From Actinomycetes bacterium (lineage in GTDB: Bacteria; Actinomycetota; Acidimicrobiia; Acidimicrobiales; RAAP-2): a stretch of 32,536 bases of DNA. Numbering within the stretch: position 1 is the stretch's first letter; every line of letters begins with the position of its first letter. Shown here in pieces: positions 22,251 to 29,682 of the stretch. The position numbers and the translations under genes are program-made. The stretch spans positions 1 through 32,536 of the forward strand of contig JAJXZW010000018.1 of NCBI GenBank assembly GCA_021779855.1, written 5' to 3'. The notes under the pieces were generated by a model that was not told the DNA's origin, searched no databases, and saw only the letters and a program-made list of their open reading frames with translations.

Positions 22251-23033
22251 CTAGGCGTCGCGGCGGGTGAGGACGGTCACGGCGGCCACCATCAGCACAA
22301 CCGCGTAGAGGGACAAGACGAGCAGGGCCGTGCCCGCGCTGAAGGCGTGGGCCGGGGGCGACACCGACTCCATGGACTGACCGAGCGTCGAAGGCTCGAA
22401 GCGGCTGATGGCGTTCTGCCAGCTCGAGGGGAGGAGGAACGTCACGATGGGCAGCACCAGGATCAGCGAGGTGAAGACGCTGATGCACGCGGCGCTCTGT
22501 CGCAGGAGCCACCCCAGCGCCATCCCCACGACCCCGAGCAGGGTGAGGTAGAGGCCGCCGAAGAGTACGGCCCGCAGCACCGAGGAGTTCGACAGCGACG
22601 CCGTGGGCACGACCCCGGAGTAGATGGCCTGGCCCATGAGGAAGGTGATGAGGACCGCCGCCTCGCTCACGAGCACGAGTGAGACCACGAGCACGGCCAG
22701 CTTGGCGAGGGCGACCTCGACCCGCCGCGGGGTGGCGGCCAACGTGGCGCGGATCGAGCCCGTGGAGTACTCCGAGGTGACGATCAGCGCGCCGATGACC
22801 CCCACGGCAAACTGGGCGAAGAGCGTGCCGCCGAGGCTGGTGGTCACGGGGTCGAAGCCGATGTGGGCCTCGGGGTGCGAGGTCCAGTGGGTTCGGATAG
22901 ACGCGGTGATGATGGCGCCGATGCCGATCGTGAGCACGAAGGTGATCGCCACGCCCAAGATTGACGAGCGCACCGAGCGGAACTTGATCCACTCCGAGCG
23001 GATCACCGAGGCCAGCGTGGGGTGCGCGCTCAT
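22251..23033 (-). CDS. ABC-2 family transporter permease (BcrB/YhgE-like)
   Basis: A 260-aa membrane protein with six predicted helices, partner of the next-upstream ATPase. The N-terminus I-R-S-E-W-I-K-F-R-S-V-R-S is the classic start of actinobacterial ABC-2 permeases. The T-S-E-Y-S-T-G-S-I-R-A-T-L-A-A motif near residue 88 is the ABC-2 coupling region, and a large extracellular loop sits before the last helix. It begins with ATG overlapping the ATPase stop (ATGA). Such pairs export lantibiotics, lipids or drugs; the cargo is unknown. Confidence 0.9.
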   Translation of the reverse strand: MSAHPTLASVIRSEWIKFRSVRSSILGVAITFVLTIGIGAIITASIRTHWTSHPEAHIGFDPVTTSLGGTLFAQFAVGVIGALIVTSEYSTGSIRATLAATPRRVEVALAKLAVLVVSLVLVSEAAVLITFLMGQAIYSGVVPTASLSNSSVLRAVLFGGLYLTLLGVVGMALGWLLRQSAACISVFTSLILVLPIVTFLLPSSWQNAISRFEPSTLGQSMESVSPPAHAFSAGTALLVLSLYAVVLMVAAVTVLTRRDA

Positions 23034-23935
23034 GACGCCCCCGACCCGTACTCGACCGAGCCGGACGTGAGGGCCATGTAGACCTCCTCGAGGGACGCCC
23101 GTTCCGGGGTCAGCTCGAAGAGCACCACCCCGTGGTCGAACGCGAGCTGGCCCACCGCCTCGGCGGTGAGCCCGCCCACGCGCAGGGCGTCGTCGTTGGC
23201 CACCTCCACGGTCGCGCCCCCGGCGCTCAGGACTCGCTCGAGGCGCTCGCGGTCGTTGCCCCGCACCACGACCGAGCCCTTCGCCGCGGCGGTGAGGTCG
23301 CCCACCGAGCCCTGGGTGATGAGGTGGCCCTTGCCGATGACGATGATCTGGTCGGCGGTGACGGCCATCTCGCTCATGAGGTGGCTGGAGACGAACACGG
23401 TGCGACCCTCGAGGGCGAGGGAGCGGAAGAGGTCGCGGATCCAGCGGATGCCCTCGGGGTCGAGCCCGTTCACCGGTTCGTCGAAGAGCAGGATGCCCGG
23501 GTCGCCGAGCAGGGCGGCGGCGATCCCGAGCCGCTGGCCCATGCCGAGGGAGAAGGTGCCCACGCGCTTGGTGGCGACGCTCGTCAGGCCCACGAACTCG
23601 AGGACCTCGTCCACGCGCGAGAAGGGGATCTTGTTGGAGGCGGCCAGCGCTCGCAGGTGGTTGCGCGCGCTGCGCCCGGGGTTGATGGCCTTGGCCTCGA
23701 GCAGCGCCCCGACCTCGCGTAGCGGGTCGCGCAGGTCGTGGTAGGTCCGGCCGTTGACCGTGGCGCGCCCCCGAGTCGGACGGTCGAGGCCCATGATGAC
23801 CCGCATGGTGGTGGACTTGCCCGAGCCGTTGGGGCCGAGGAACCCGGTGACGACCCCGGGCTGGATGACGAGGTCGAGGTCGTCTACCGCCACCGTCTTG
23901 CGATACCGCTTAGTGAGGTGCTCGATCGCAATCAT
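23030..23935 (-). CDS. ABC exporter ATPase (BcrA/CcmA-like)
   Basis: A 301-aa ATPase. Walker A G-P-N-G-S-G-K-S-T, the signature degenerate to F-S-L-G-M-G-Q-R-L, Walker B I-L-L-F-D-E-P-V-N-G-L-D-P-E, H-loop V-S-S-H-L. The C-terminal 80 residues form the accessory DUF4162-like region common to BcrA/DrrA-type proteins, ending with L-E-E-V-Y-M-A-L-T. A TAGGCT box lies 13 bases before its ATG. Confidence 0.92.
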   Translation of the reverse strand: MIAIEHLTKRYRKTVAVDDLDLVIQPGVVTGFLGPNGSGKSTTMRVIMGLDRPTRGRATVNGRTYHDLRDPLREVGALLEAKAINPGRSARNHLRALAASNKIPFSRVDEVLEFVGLTSVATKRVGTFSLGMGQRLGIAAALLGDPGILLFDEPVNGLDPEGIRWIRDLFRSLALEGRTVFVSSHLMSEMAVTADQIIVIGKGHLITQGSVGDLTAAAKGSVVVRGNDRERLERVLSAGGATVEVANDDALRVGGLTAEAVGQLAFDHGVVLFELTPERASLEEVYMALTSGSVEYGSGAS

Positions 23936-23948
23936 GACCGGACTCTCG

Positions 23949-23954
23949 AGCCTA
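23949..23954 (-). promoter_or_regulatory. Candidate -10 box of the ABC exporter operon (TAGGCT)
   Basis: TAGGCT on the minus strand, 13 bases before ATG 23935. The transcript would carry a leader of only about six bases, too short for a ribosome site. Confidence 0.45.
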
Positions 23955-23990
23955 GTCCGCTGTCCCCGGCGGTTGGCGCTCCGGGGCCCC

Positions 23991-23996
23991 TAGGGT
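23991..23996 (+). promoter_or_regulatory. Leaderless -10 box of msrA (TAGGGT)
   Basis: TAGGGT, spacer GGGCCC, ATG 24003: the same 12-base block as before the LON-domain gene. Confidence 0.65.
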
Positions 23997-24002
23997 GGGC
24001 CC

Positions 24003-24647
24003 ATGTTCCAGCGAGCCGTGATGATCGGGCCGGACGAGGCCCTTCCCGGGCGCGACGTCGCCGTCGACGTCGCCCGCCCCCACCTGCTTCTCGGGACCTC
24101 GCTGACCGAGGTCCCCGGCGGGGCCGAGGTCGCCTACGTGGCGATGGGCTGCTTCTGGGGCGCCGAGCGGCTCTTCTACCGGCTCGACGGCGTGCTCGCC
24201 ACGGCCGTGGGCTACCAGGGCGGCTACACCCCGAATCCGACGTACCGCGAGGTGTGCACCGGCGAGACCGGCCACGCCGAGGTCGTGCGCGTCGTCTTCG
24301 ACCCGGCGCGACTGAGCTACCGCGACGTCGTGCGCACGTTCTTCGAGAACCACGACCCCACCCAGGGCTACCGCCAGGGCAACGACGTGGGCACCCAGTA
24401 CCGCAGCGCCCTCTTCGTCCTCAGCGCCGCTCAGGAGGCGGTCGCGCGCGAGATGGCCTACGCCTACGGCCAGCGCCTGGCCGCCGCCGGCTACGGGGCG
24501 CTGACGACCGAGATCGCCCCGGCCGGGCCGTTCTACCTGGCCGAGGAGTACCACCAGCAGTACCTCGAGGCGAACCCCGACGGCTACTGCGGGATCGCCG
24601 GCACCGGGGTGAGCTGCCCCGTCGGCCTCGGCGCTCTAGGCGCCTAG
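24003..24647 (+). CDS. msrA: Peptide methionine sulfoxide reductase MsrA
   Basis: Reduces methionine-S-sulfoxide in proteins. The 214-aa product carries M-G-C-F-W-G-A-E with catalytic Cys50 after a roughly 40-residue N-terminal extension. V-G-Y-Q-G-G, Y[12 protein letters not shown], F-F-E-N-H-D-P-T-Q and G-x-Q-Y-R-S are the conserved blocks. The C-terminal tail has two more cysteines (Y-C-G and S-C-P), likely resolving residues. Its 3' end overlaps the converging minus-strand gene by 12 bases. Confidence 0.95.
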   Translation: MFQRAVMIGPDEALPGRDVAVDVARPHLLLGTSLTEVPGGAEVAYVAMGCFWGAERLFYRLDGVLATAVGYQGGYTPNPTYREVCTGETGHAEVVRVVFDPARLSYRDVVRTFFENHDPTQGYRQGNDVGTQYRSALFVLSAAQEAVAREMAYAYGQRLAAAGYGALTTEIAPAGPFYLAEEYHQQYLEANPDGYCGIAGTGVSCPVGLGALGA

Positions 24648-25595
24648 GCGCGCGAGGATCGCCTCGGCTTCGGCGACCATGTCGGCGACGATGCGCGCCG
24701 CCGGCACCACCTGGTCGATCGCGCCGACCACCTGGCCGGCGGGATAACCCTCGCGCTCCGGGTCGACCCCGGGCGTGGTCTCGTCGCCCCCGAGGTGGAA
24801 CGTCCCCTCGCCGAGCGCGACCCCGAGCTGCTCGGGGAAGGGGCGCAGCGACGAGGGGTCCCTCTCGTAGCGTTCGGTCGTGGCGTTGCGCAGCACCCGC
24901 ATGGTCTTGCCCGTGAAGGCGCGTGAGACGACGGTCGCGTCCTCCGCCGCCGCCAGGATCCGGTCGTGGTAGCCGGGCAGGGTCCGCGCTTCGGGCGTGG
25001 CGATGAAGCGGGTACCGACCCACACGCCGTCGGCGCCCAGGGCCAGCGCCGCGGCGAGCCCACGGCCGTCGGCCACACCGCCGGCCGCGACCACCGGGAC
25101 GCGCCCGTCGACGGCGTCGACGACGAGGGGCACGAGCACCATGGTCGCGACCGCCCCGGTGTGGCCGCCGGCCTCGGTACCCTGGGCCACGACCAGGTCG
25201 CAGCCCGCATCGAGCGCCCGGCGCGCGTGCTCGACCTTGCCGCAGAGCGAGACGACCAGGACGTCGTGGCGGTGGCACAGGTCGACTACGCGCGAGGGCA
25301 CGCCGAGGCCGGCGACGAGGGCGCGGGCCCCGCCCTCCAGGGCGACCTCGGTCTGGGCGACGAGGGTGTCGGCGAAGGCGGTGAGCAGGTCCACCCCGAA
25401 GGGCCGGGCCGTGGCGGCGCGCGTCAGGGCGATCTCGTCGCGCAGCTGGCCCGCCGACATCGTCGAGGCCCCGAGACAGCCGAAGCCCCCGGCCTCCGAG
25501 ACCGCGGCCGTGAGGGCGCTGTAGGCGACCCCGCCCATGCCGGCGAGCATCACGGGGTGCTCGACGCCCAACAGGTCGGTGACGCGTGTGCGCAC
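24636..25595 (-). CDS. Nitronate monooxygenase / 2-nitropropane dioxygenase-like FMN enzyme
   Basis: A 319-aa TIM-barrel flavoprotein. [12 protein letters not shown] near the N-terminus, [45 protein letters not shown] are FMN-binding blocks. Family members oxidise nitronates or act as NADH:quinone reductases or enoyl reductases (FabK); the function is not decided. GTG 25595 has TAGGTT six bases before it. It ends head-on with msrA. Confidence 0.88.
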   Translation of the reverse strand: MRTRVTDLLGVEHPVMLAGMGGVAYSALTAAVSEAGGFGCLGASTMSAGQLRDEIALTRAATARPFGVDLLTAFADTLVAQTEVALEGGARALVAGLGVPSRVVDLCHRHDVLVVSLCGKVEHARRALDAGCDLVVAQGTEAGGHTGAVATMVLVPLVVDAVDGRVPVVAAGGVADGRGLAAALALGADGVWVGTRFIATPEARTLPGYHDRILAAAEDATVVSRAFTGKTMRVLRNATTERYERDPSSLRPFPEQLGVALGEGTFHLGGDETTPGVDPEREGYPAGQVVGAIDQVVPAARIVADMVAEAEAILARLGA

Positions 25596-25599
25596 GGAC

Positions 25600-26754
25600 T
25601 CAACCTAGCGAACGGTCCGACCGGTGTAGGAGCCACGCCCCCAGCAGCGCCGCCGCCACCGAGCTCGCCAGCAGGCCGAGGTCCAACGCGGCGTACGTGG
25701 AGCTGGCCGCGCCGAAGAGGGCACCGGCGAACAGAAGCGGCACCGTGAAGCCGATCGCGCAGACTACCGACACCTCGACGACGAGGCGCGTGGAGAGTGA
25801 GGGATGGGGACGGTAGCCCGCGAGGCGGGCGAGGCCCACCCCGCCGGTGATGCCCACCACCTTGCCCACCAGTCGGATCGCGACCGTCGCGAGCACGAGC
25901 GAGAGCGTCGTGGGACCGGAGAGATTCCGCCAGGCGACCCCGCTGGCGGCGAGGGCGAAGAGGGGCAGGACGAACGTCGCCGACACGAGGGTGGTGCGCT
26001 GCTCCAACCGGTCGCACCAGAGCGAGCCGGTGTTGACGAGACCCCCGGCGAGCACGCCGGCGAGGGCGGGGTCGACGTTGGCCCAGGCGAAGCCGAGCCA
26101 GGTCGCCCCGGCGAGGGCGACCGCTGGTCCCGCGCGGTCGAGCCGTCGCACGAGGGGCGTACCGGTGACGACGACGACGACGAGCACCGCGAGCCCGACC
26201 GGGCGCAGGTGGGTGGTACCGGTCACGGTGAGTACCACGATGCTCGCCACGTCGTCGGCGATGGCGAGGGTGAGGAGGAAAGTCCGCAGGGCCGGCGGGA
26301 GGTGCCGGCCGACGAGGGCAACCACGCCCAGGGAGAAGGCGACGTCGGTCGCCATCGGCACGCCCCAGCCCCGCACCAGCGCGGCGCGGCCGAGCAGGTG
26401 GCCCAGGGCGACCGAGGAGAGGGCGGTCGCGGCCATCCCACCGAGGGCGCCGATGACCGGCGACACGGCGTAGTCGCGGGTGGTGAGCACGCCGCGGGTC
26501 AGCTCCCGGGAGAGCTCGAGCCCCACGGCGGCGAAGAACACGGCCATCAGGCCGTTGACGACGAGATCGTGCGCGGTCCCGACCTGCAAGTAGTTGGCGA
26601 GGCTCCAGGCGACGTGGTCGGAGTCGAGGGTGAAGTAGGTCGAGGGCGACGCCGCCGACCACACCAGGGCGGCCGCGACGCCCACGGTGAGGGTGAGCGC
26701 GGAGAAGTACTCGCGACGCGCTGCGCGCGACACACGGCGCGCGAGCGAGGTCAT
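25600..26754 (-). CDS. nhaA: Na+/H+ antiporter NhaA
   Basis: A 384-aa membrane antiporter for sodium and pH homeostasis, near the E. coli length. Key blocks: N-G-L-M-A-V-F-F-A-A-V-G-L-E-L-S-R-E (TM II), M-A-T-D-V-A-F-S-L-G-V (TM IV, D133 equivalent) and L-A-I-A-D-D-V-A-S-I-V-V-L (TM V, the D163-D164 pair). Near the end V-G-K-V-V-G-I holds the TM X lysine. The frame extends upstream, but ATG 26754 is preferred because TAGCCT stands seven bases before it and the next 20 residues fit the family. Confidence 0.94.
   Translation of the reverse strand: MTSLARRVSRAARREYFSALTLTVGVAAALVWSAASPSTYFTLDSDHVAWSLANYLQVGTAHDLVVNGLMAVFFAAVGLELSRELTRGVLTTRDYAVSPVIGALGGMAATALSSVALGHLLGRAALVRGWGVPMATDVAFSLGVVALVGRHLPPALRTFLLTLAIADDVASIVVLTVTGTTHLRPVGLAVLVVVVVTGTPLVRRLDRAGPAVALAGATWLGFAWANVDPALAGVLAGGLVNTGSLWCDRLEQRTTLVSATFVLPLFALAASGVAWRNLSGPTTLSLVLATVAIRLVGKVVGITGGVGLARLAGYRPHPSLSTRLVVEVSVVCAIGFTVPLLFAGALFGAASSTYAALDLGLLASSVAAALLGAWLLHRSDRSLG
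25602..25607 (-). promoter_or_regulatory. Leaderless -10 box of the nitronate-monooxygenase-like gene (TAGGTT)
   Basis: TAGGTT on the minus strand, six bases before GTG 25595. It overlaps the last codons and stop of nhaA. Confidence 0.55.
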
Positions 26755-26761
26755 GGGCTCG

Positions 26762-26767
26762 AGGCTA
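26762..26767 (-). promoter_or_regulatory. Leaderless -10 box of nhaA (TAGCCT)
   Basis: TAGCCT on the minus strand, seven bases before ATG 26754. Confidence 0.55.
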
Positions 26768-26836
26768 CCGACGCGCCGACGCGCGCGGGATCGGCGGCGT
26801 CGGCTCACCGCGCGTGGCCGACGCGACGAGGTGACC

Positions 26837-27460
26837 ATGCCCGGGGACCGAGCGTCCGCCGAACGGTGGGCGGGCGAGCCGTCCGTGATCGCCGGCGCGC
26901 TGACGCCGGGGATGCCGCTGTCGACGACCGTCTCGACGGTGCGGCCCGCCATCGTCGGCGACCTCTACGGCCGCACGAACCTCTTCCAACACCCGATCGT
27001 CATGCAGCCGTCGGCTCCTCGACGTTCGGGGCGCTCACGTTCCCCTCGTCATCCGTCAGCCCGTCCGGGGCGTCTCGCCGACGGCCCGGGTCCGGCCGCG
27101 GCCGCTCATGGCCGGACTCTTCGGCGCGTCGATCGCCTCGGGTGCGCTCGTCGCGAGAGGCTCGCGGTGGCGCCCGCTCCCCATCGTGGGCCCGTGGTCA
27201 TGACCGCCGGGCTCGGACCGTTCAGCGTCATGTCGGCGGCGACATCCAACGTGACCCAGGGCCACTAGGGGGTGATCCTCGGGGGGCTCAGCCGGGTGGT
27301 GCGGCTGCTCGTCCCCGTCGTCCCGCGCACCCCTCCGTCCTCGGGGCCGTGACGGAGGTCCGACGCCGCCGCCTCGATCGGCGGCTCCCCCGGACGGCCG
27401 TCGTCGGCAACCTACGCTGCCGAGCTGTCCCGCCTCGTCGCGCTCCCGGTGGTCACCGGC
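26837..27460 (+). pseudogene. Decayed DHA2-family (EmrB/QacA-like) MFS drug transporter
   Basis: No open frame spans this region, but pieces in different plus frames follow one DHA2 transporter in order. V-I-A-G-A-L-T-P-G-M and I-V-G-D-L-Y-G-R-T-N-L-F-Q match the TM1 start and the G-D-L-Y-G-R-K-x-L-F-Q loop. Then S-S-T-F-G-A-L-T-F-P, shift, V-R-G-V-S-P-T-A and P-L-M-A-G-L-F-G-A-S-I-A-S-G match the mid-protein V-R-G-V-S-P-T-A-A-G region. R-W-R-P-L-P-I-V-G-P, shift, V-V-M-T-A-G-L-G continue it; a later A-S-I-G-G-S fits F-R-S-I-G-G-S. There are at least three frameshifts, a stop (TAG at 27266) and a deletion of several helices between the TM2/3 loop and TM8. The remaining bases to 27566 show nothing recognisable. 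Confidence 0.82.
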
Positions 27461-27566
27461 CGGAGGCCGGCGCCGGCGTGCGACGGGGTTCCGGGTCATC
27501 GCCCAGTCCATGCGGGACGTCGGCCGGTGGTCGCCCGCGGTCGGCGTGCGCCGGGGCCTGACTCGT

Positions 27567-28091
27567 TCACGCTCCCGGGGGCCGTCCCGGGCCCCGCGCC
27601 GCACCCCGTCGCCGACGAAGCTCCGCCGTCACTGCCGGACCCGACGAGCTGAGCAGCGCCAGGCACGCCGCGAAGGCCGCGTCGTCCCCGTAGTAGGGGT
27701 CGGGGACCTCGAGGCCCGAGCCCAGCGCGTCCGGCTCTCGCCACAGGGCGACGTCGGTGGCGCCGCCGTCGAGGCGCGCGCGCACCTCGTGAACGTGCTC
27801 CCGAGTCATCGTCACGACCAGGTCCTGGGCCCGGAGGTACTCGGGGCTCGCGTACGCGGCCGGGCTGCCCGGGCCCGTGAGGCCGGCCCGGTCGAGCGCC
27901 CGGCGCGCGCGGGGGTCCATCGCAGCGCCCTCGTGCCAGCGAGCCGTCCCGGCGCTGGAGACCTCGACCTCTCCCACCAGGAGCGGGTCGGCGGCGACCA
28001 AGTGGCGCAACAGCACCTCGGCCATGGGCGACCGGCAGATGTTGCCGGTGCACACGACCGCGACGCGCAGGGGGCGGGTGGGGGCGGTGAT
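27567..28091 (-). CDS. Low-molecular-weight protein tyrosine phosphatase (start codon unusual)
   Basis: The P-loop V-C-T-G-N-I-C-R-S (C-x5-R-S) and the general-acid block V-P-D-P-Y-Y-G-D identify an LMW-PTP of about 160-174 aa. These enzymes dephosphorylate tyrosine kinases of capsule synthesis or, in arsenate reductases, arsenate. The only canonical start (GTG 28055) would begin at the residue before the catalytic cysteine and remove the first beta strand. In the same frame the region I-T-A-P-T-R-P-L-R-V-A-V-V-C-T-G gives a normal N-terminus. It begins with ATC 28091, six bases after TAAAGA, with an in-frame stop TAA overlapping that box. CTG 28070 is another option. The start is therefore uncertain. 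Confidence 0.88.
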   Translation of the reverse strand: MTAPTRPLRVAVVCTGNICRSPMAEVLLRHLVAADPLLVGEVEVSSAGTARWHEGAAMDPRARRALDRAGLTGPGSPAAYASPEYLRAQDLVVTMTREHVHEVRARLDGGATDVALWREPDALGSGLEVPDPYYGDDAAFAACLALLSSSGPAVTAELRRRRGAARGPGRPPGA

Positions 28092-28097
28092 GGACCA

Positions 28098-28103
28098 TCT
28101 TTA
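28098..28103 (-). promoter_or_regulatory. Candidate leaderless -10 box of the LMW-PTP gene (TAAAGA)
   Basis: TAAAGA on the minus strand, six bases before ATC 28091. The sixth base is A, not the usual T, so this box is weaker than the others. Confidence 0.35.
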
Positions 28104-28157
28104 CCCGCGCGGCGCCCCCGCCGTCGCTGCGACGTGCGCCTCAGAACGGGGCGGCGG

Positions 28158-28163
28158 TAGAGT
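28158..28163 (+). promoter_or_regulatory. Candidate -10 box of the DUF3040 gene (TAGAGT)
   Basis: TAGAGT lies 30 bases before ATG 28194; GGGGAGGGAAGAGGAG in between serves as ribosome site. It faces away from the LMW-PTP promoter. Confidence 0.5.
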
Positions 28164-28193
28164 ACCCACGAAGGGGAGGGAAGAGGAGTCCTG

Positions 28194-28550
28194 ATGCCAC
28201 TCTCGGAGCACGAGCAGCGCATCCTGGCTGAGCTGGAGGAGTCCCTCACCAAGCACGACCCCTCGTTCGTCAAGAGCGTGCGGGAGACCTCGGTCGTCGC
28301 CCACGCCGGGCGGCGGATCCGCTGGGGCGTCGGGGGATTCCTCGCCGGTCTGCTGGTCCTCGTCCTGTTCTTCTCCCACTCGGTGGTGGTAGGCCTGCTC
28401 GGCGTGGCCCTCATGTTCGTGTCGGCCGTCGTGGTGGAGCGCAACGCCCGCCGCCTGGGGCGCTCGCCGTGGGGCGAGCCCGTCGCCGGCGCGGAGCCGG
28501 GCGCGCGCGCCTGGCGCGGGTGGCTCTCGCGCCGCCGGCGCTCCGAGTGA
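28194..28550 (+). CDS. DUF3040 small membrane protein
   Basis: A 118-aa actinobacterial protein. It opens with the family signature M-P-L-S-E-H-E-Q-R-I-L-A-E-L-E, has an amphipathic cytoplasmic N-terminus, two adjacent membrane helices (about residues 47-63 and 65-82) and a basic arginine-rich tail. The function is unknown. In many actinobacteria DUF3040 genes sit near the mraZ-rsmH division cluster, as here. The ROK gene overlaps its stop (GTGA). Confidence 0.9.
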   Translation: MPLSEHEQRILAELEESLTKHDPSFVKSVRETSVVAHAGRRIRWGVGGFLAGLLVLVLFFSHSVVVGLLGVALMFVSAVVVERNARRLGRSPWGEPVAGAEPGARAWRGWLSRRRRSE

Positions 28551-29422
28551 CCTCTGGCGAGGGGGCGGGCGAAGGGCCCGCGTGCCTCGCCATCGACATC
28601 GGTGCCTCGAAGGTCGCGGTGGCGGTCGTGACGCCCGGGGGCCTGATCGGGGACGTCGGGCGCCTCGAGGTCGCCGCGCACCCCCGGGACCTCTTCTCCG
28701 CCGTGTGCGGCCTCGCCGCGGCGCACCTCGAGCGCTCGAGCGTCGATCGGGTCGGAGTGGGCTGCGCGGGACCGATGACGGCTGGAGGTGAGACGGTGTC
28801 ACCCCTCAACATCCCCGCCTGGCGCGACTTCCCGCTGCGCGACGCGCTCGCGGCCGAGTTGGGTCTGCCGGTCGCGGTCGAGGGTGACGCCCGGGCCCTC
28901 GCCCTGGGCGAGGGCCGCTTCGGCGCCGCCCGTGGCGTGAGCGACTACCTGTCGATGGTGGTCTCGACCGGCGTCGGTGGGGGCCTCGTCCTCGACGGGC
29001 GCCTCGTGGACGGGCGCACGGGCAACGCCGGCCACCTCGGCCACCTCGTCGTCGTCGAGGGTGGCGCGCCCTGTCGCTGCGGGGGCCGGGGCTGCCTGGA
29101 GGCGGAGGCCTCCGGGGGGGCGATCGAGCGGCGCACCGGCCGGCCGCCCCGCGAGGCTGACGACGGTGAGCGGGCCCGGGCCGCCGACCTCGTCGGGCGA
29201 GCCGTCGGCGCCCTCGCGGCGACCCTCGACTTCGTGCACTGCTTCGTGGCGGGCTCGGTGGCGCTCGGCTTCGGCGCGGCGTTCCTCGAGCGCGCCACCG
29301 CGAGCGCGCGCGAGGTCGCGCGCCTGGGCTACGCGCGCGGCGTCACGCTCGAGCCGTCGCCCCTGGGTGCCGCGGGCCCGTTGCTCGGCGCGGCGGCCGT
29401 CGCGTGGCGGGACCGACCGTGA
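28547..29422 (+). CDS. ROK-family sugar kinase (glucokinase-like)
   Basis: A 291-aa kinase. A-I-D-I-G-A-S-K-V-A-V is the ATP phosphate loop, V-E-G-D-A-R-A-L-A-L-G-E holds the catalytic Asp, S-T-G-V-G-G-G-L-V-L-D-G follows, and the zinc-binding ROK signature is C-R-C-G-G-R-G-C-L-E-A-E-A-S-G. No N-terminal helix-turn-helix is present, so it is a kinase and not a NagC/XylR repressor. The C-terminal half is shortened and alanine-rich relative to typical glucokinases. GTG overlaps the DUF3040 stop. Confidence 0.88.
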   Translation: MTSGEGAGEGPACLAIDIGASKVAVAVVTPGGLIGDVGRLEVAAHPRDLFSAVCGLAAAHLERSSVDRVGVGCAGPMTAGGETVSPLNIPAWRDFPLRDALAAELGLPVAVEGDARALALGEGRFGAARGVSDYLSMVVSTGVGGGLVLDGRLVDGRTGNAGHLGHLVVVEGGAPCRCGGRGCLEAEASGGAIERRTGRPPREADDGERARAADLVGRAVGALAATLDFVHCFVAGSVALGFGAAFLERATASAREVARLGYARGVTLEPSPLGAAGPLLGAAAVAWRDRP

Positions 29423-29673
29423 GGGGCCTGCCCGTGCGCGGGCTCCTCGAGCACCTCACGCGTCATCCCGGTGACGCGGTCGTCCTGGCGCGCGCCGGGT
29501 GGCGGCTGCGCCGTCGGGGGTGGTGGCGGTGCTGGCCCCACCTGCCCGTCCCCGGGCGTGCCTACTGGCGCTTTCGCGTGGCGACGGCCACCGGCCGCGA
29601 GGACGGGCGCCTCGGCGTCGAGGAGGTCGTGCGGGCGGCGCAGTGGTCCGTGAGCCAGAAGGGGCGACGGTAA
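29419..29673 (+). CDS. Small arginine/tryptophan-rich protein of unknown function
   Basis: An 84-aa basic protein; I do not recognise the family. It has R-A-G-W-R-L-R-R-R-G-W-W-R-C-W-P in the middle, then P-V-P-G-R-A-Y-W-R-F-R-V-A-T-A and a helical acidic/basic end. The codon pattern is like its neighbours and the GTG overlaps the ROK stop (GTGA), both of which support a real gene. Its TAA stop forms the start of the next gene's -10 box. Confidence 0.7.
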   Translation: MRGLPVRGLLEHLTRHPGDAVVLARAGWRLRRRGWWRCWPHLPVPGRAYWRFRVATATGREDGRLGVEEVVRAAQWSVSQKGRR

Positions 29674-29676
29674 GTT
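29671..29676 (+). promoter_or_regulatory. Leaderless -10 box of the HNH gene (TAAGTT)
   Basis: TAAGTT followed by CTACCC and ATG 29683. The TAA is also the stop codon of the preceding gene. Confidence 0.6.
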
Positions 29677-29682
29677 CTACCC

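Noticed and set aside
26687-27268. A 193-codon intact gene in the MFS remnant
   Set aside because: The frame follows MFS sequence only in pieces and turns to Arg/Ser-rich nonsense between them; a pseudogene explains it better.
28547-29422. ROK-family transcriptional repressor
   Set aside because: No helix-turn-helix before the kinase domain.
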